A stretch of 46,275 nt of DNA. It comes from Pseudomonadota bacterium. Lineage in GTDB: Bacteria; Desulfobacterota; Syntrophorhabdia; Syntrophorhabdales; Syntrophorhabdaceae. This document shows, piece after piece, positions 44,205 through 46,275 of this stretch (position 1 is its first letter; every line of letters begins with the position of its first letter). The notes under the pieces are model-generated. The model had not been told where the DNA came from. It saw only the letters and a list, made by a program, of their open reading frames with translations, and made no database searches. The position numbers and the translations under genes are program-made. Location: positions 1 to 46,275 of the forward strand of contig JAPLKC010000103.1 in the NCBI GenBank assembly GCA_026388255.1, given 5' to 3'.

Positions 44205-45551
44205 ATGGTAAAGATCATGGAACCACGAATTATTCCCCGAAAGGAACACCGTATATCACGCAAGCAGATAAGCCCCAATGCCTTGCGCACGCTCTACAGA
44301 CTTCATGGATACGGTTTTATCGCCTATCTGGTAGGGGGATGCGTCCGCGACCTGCTTCTGGAGCGGATACCCAAGGACTTCGACATAGCCACAAATGCCG
44401 CACCCAGGCAGATCAGGCGGATTTTTCGCAACTGCTTTCTCATAGGTCGCCGTTTCAGGTTGGCCCATCTTCATTTTCAGGATGAAATCCTGGAAGTAGC
44501 CACGTTCCGCCGTGCTGCCCTTCCTTCCGACAATGCTGACACTGAAGAGACAGTGCACCATAACCGCCCTCCCCGCCACATCAAGGACGAGGATGGAATG
44601 GTGCTGCGGGACAACATCTTTGGGACACCGGAAGAGGATGCTCTCTGCCGTGACTTCACTATCAACGCCCTTGCCTACAATATTGCAGATTTTTCAATTA
44701 TTGACTACAGCACCGGACTAAGCGACCTCCAGCAGCGGCTTATTCGTCCCATCGGCAATCCTTATGTCCGATTTACGGAAGACCCTGTACGAATGTTGCG
44801 TGCTGTTCGTTTTTCCGCATCCCATAACCTCGTCATAGAACCTGCTACCTGGGAGATCCTCTGCGAGCTGTCCTCCGCCATCTCCCGCGTTGCACCGTCA
44901 AGGCTCTACGAAGAGATACAGAAGCTCTTTCTGCTTGGGTCTGCTCGACCTGGTTTCAGCCTCCTGGACAAGAGCGGACTCCTTGCCGCCCTTTTCCCCG
45001 GTCTCAGTCGGTGGATCTATGCAAACAACCATCGCCTGACATTGCTGCAGGCAAACCTTGAATGCTTTGACCAACTATGTCGAAATGGAACGCCCCCATC
45101 GCCGGCGCTCTTCCTAACGACACTCTTCGGCCCCAGCCTGGAGGAGGCGGTACTGGCACGCCACCGCGACGGCATCCCCTACCAGCAGGCACTGGATAAC
45201 ATATGTGCTATTTTCATGGAAGAAGTCTGCAAGCCCGCGAGTATTCCTGGACGGGTCGGTAATCAACTGCGCGCTATTCTCGCCCTCCAGCCCTCCCTGC
45301 ATAGAATGCCCCCACGACGTCCACTTTCCATAGTCAGCAGGCCTGAATTTGCAGACGCCATGTCATATCTCCGTCTTACAGCGGAGACGAGAAGGGAAAA
45401 CAGAACCTCCCTGGAATGGTGGGACACCTTCCTTCTGGAGGCTCCATTCGTAACGTGTTCAGAAACACCAACCAATGAAGCCCCTGTAAAACGACCAAGA
45501 AAGAGACGGCGTAAACATCGCCATACTCCGACCGGACTGCCGTCTGACTAA
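44205..45551 (+). CDS. pcnB: Poly(A) polymerase I, 448 aa
   Basis: Adds poly(A) to RNA 3' ends to promote decay. Nucleotidyltransferase core: LVGGCVRDLLL, DFDIATNA with catalytic D58 and D60, GRRFRLAHL, RDFTINALAYNI and the RMLRAVRFSA helix. The basic C-terminal tail (KRPRKRRRKHRH) is typical of PcnB rather than CCA-adding enzyme. ATG 44205 or 44217 fits family length; the open frame to 43935 runs into the divergent chemoreceptor gene. GC content is visibly higher than in flanking genes. Confidence 0.9.
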   Translation: MVKIMEPRIIPRKEHRISRKQISPNALRTLYRLHGYGFIAYLVGGCVRDLLLERIPKDFDIATNAAPRQIRRIFRNCFLIGRRFRLAHLHFQDEILEVATFRRAALPSDNADTEETVHHNRPPRHIKDEDGMVLRDNIFGTPEEDALCRDFTINALAYNIADFSIIDYSTGLSDLQQRLIRPIGNPYVRFTEDPVRMLRAVRFSASHNLVIEPATWEILCELSSAISRVAPSRLYEEIQKLFLLGSARPGFSLLDKSGLLAALFPGLSRWIYANNHRLTLLQANLECFDQLCRNGTPPSPALFLTTLFGPSLEEAVLARHRDGIPYQQALDNICAIFMEEVCKPASIPGRVGNQLRAILALQPSLHRMPPRRPLSIVSRPEFADAMSYLRLTAETRRENRTSLEWWDTFLLEAPFVTCSETPTNEAPVKRPRKRRRKHRHTPTGLPSD

Positions 45552-46117
45552 AGAAAGAGCTTGTACGTGCTCATTCTTGTCCCTGGTTCATCTGTTATCT
45601 TCAATTACAACTGGCAATATTTCATGAACGTCCTGCCGATGGCCCGTTATGCACCGTCATTATTGACTCTCCGAAGATTTCCCAAATCGTTAAAACATTT
45701 TTAACAACTTCCTCCGGGAGGGCAGTAATTGCTTTAATGAGAAAATTGCTTCTTATTGCTCATGTGGTTCATAAGAGTGTTGAACCATACCGTGTGATGC
45801 TTTATATAGGATTGATCCCCCCTTTTTTTTTACGGACACGCGGTAGGCTACCATACGTCCCGGAAAAATTCTCTGACACTGTGTCAGAAACCGCTCAAGC
45901 CTTCGTAAAGTCAATACTGACACCATCTCGTACGCTCAAGCTCTCAAAACTAAAGAGCTGAGGGTCAAATCTTTACGGCCTGTTGCCCAAATCCCCTTAA
46001 CCTTTGCGAGGGTAGTCCAACTATTTTGCTACAATGTCCACAATAGTATACAATAAACTGGCATTTTATGCCTTCATATGATACAAGAACTCATCTCAAC
46101 TACAAGGAGATACATCT
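45552..46117. other. Intergenic region upstream of an insertion sequence
   Basis: About 570 bases with no supported gene. It holds a 17-bp palindrome (45872-45888) and the leader of the transposase gene; the left end of the insertion sequence must lie here, but its terminal repeat cannot be fixed without the right end. The frame at 45737-45961 has no ribosome site at a usable distance. Confidence 0.5.
45872..45888. repeat. 17-bp palindrome
   Basis: TCTGACAC, one central base, GTGTCAGA. No T run follows. It may be an operator or belong to the end of the insertion sequence. Confidence 0.55.
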
Positions 46118-46275
46118 ATGATGGGTTATCAGCCGCCTTCACAGGAAAATATATTTATGTATAATATTTATCTTGAAAACAGGGTACGGAAGGATCATCC
46201 CTTACGGAGGATAAAAGAACTCATCGACTTTGATTTTATATACAAAGAGGTAGAGGATACATATGGCAAAAACGG
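46118..46275 (+). mobile_element. Insertion sequence, IS1182-like transposase, 5' part only
   Basis: The first 52 codons are visible before the window ends. The N-terminus (MMGYQPPSQENIF, then NRVRKDHPLRRIKELIDFDF) matches the DUF772-type start of IS1182-family transposases. AAGGAGA (46104-46110) lies 7 bases before ATG 46118. DDE residues are beyond the window, so integrity cannot be judged. Confidence 0.82.

Noticed and set aside
45737-45961. 74-codon open frame before the insertion sequence
   Set aside because: The only purine-rich stretch upstream is too far from the ATG; no recognisable domain.

Overview
The window looks like part of the chromosome of an anaerobic, Gram-negative, Desulfobacterota (deltaproteobacteria-like) bacterium. 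This is inferred from gene content and order only: an ffh-rpsP-khpA-rimM / trmD-SPOUT methyltransferase-rplS-rnhB-yraN block, larB/larC nickel-cofactor genes, a lipoprotein MsrB, a four-helix-bundle chemoreceptor and low-to-medium GC. No ribosomal RNA or species marker is present, so genus is not claimed.

Layout. (1) 1-9.64 kb is accessory DNA. It holds a GC-rich, frame-disrupted CheB-CheR-PAS gene with a G17 tract upstream, a small operator-controlled gene, a complete MntA/HepT toxin-antitoxin pair, three unrecognised genes, and two different tyrosine recombinases with an excisionase-like HTH gene. The last integrase runs tail-to-tail into the 3' end of an initiator tRNA-fMet gene (9637-9713, minus strand), and its stop codon lies inside the terminator hairpin of the tRNA. 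This is the usual anatomy of an integrated element at a tRNA site. The second attachment site is not visible, so the element probably extends left of the window. (2) 9.7-16.9 kb: adenine deaminase, MsrB lipoprotein, a small cysteine-rich protein behind a sigma-54-type promoter, TatD, an isochorismatase-fold hydrolase, a GerMN-domain protein and SerS. (3) 16.9-21.7 kb, minus strand: secD-secF followed by a 771-residue protein that joins an HD-type domain, a P-loop NTPase and helical repeats. It matches no family I can name and is the best candidate for an undescribed system. (4) 21.9-25.4 kb: ferredoxin-pyrR-pyrB-pyrC-cyclophilin-like operon with coupled starts, then tRNA-Leu(TAA). (5) 25.7-32.3 kb: UPF0178 protein, then DUF4197-yhaO-yhaN on the minus strand (SbcCD-like nuclease/ATPase pair). 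(6) 32.4-41.3 kb: the translation cluster, split between rimM and trmD by about 2 kb holding a coiled-coil gene, a broken CARF/RtcR-like fragment and short repeats. From trmD to larC every gene overlaps the next by a few bases. (7) 41.4-46.3 kb: a formyltransferase-fold protein, a chemoreceptor, a poly(A) polymerase I and the start of an IS1182-like transposase cut by the window end.

Many starts are not ATG. The SPOUT methyltransferase after trmD appears to start at CTG. Coordinates of starts were chosen from ribosome-binding sites and family length where possible. Family names come from motif recognition by eye; no database search was run.
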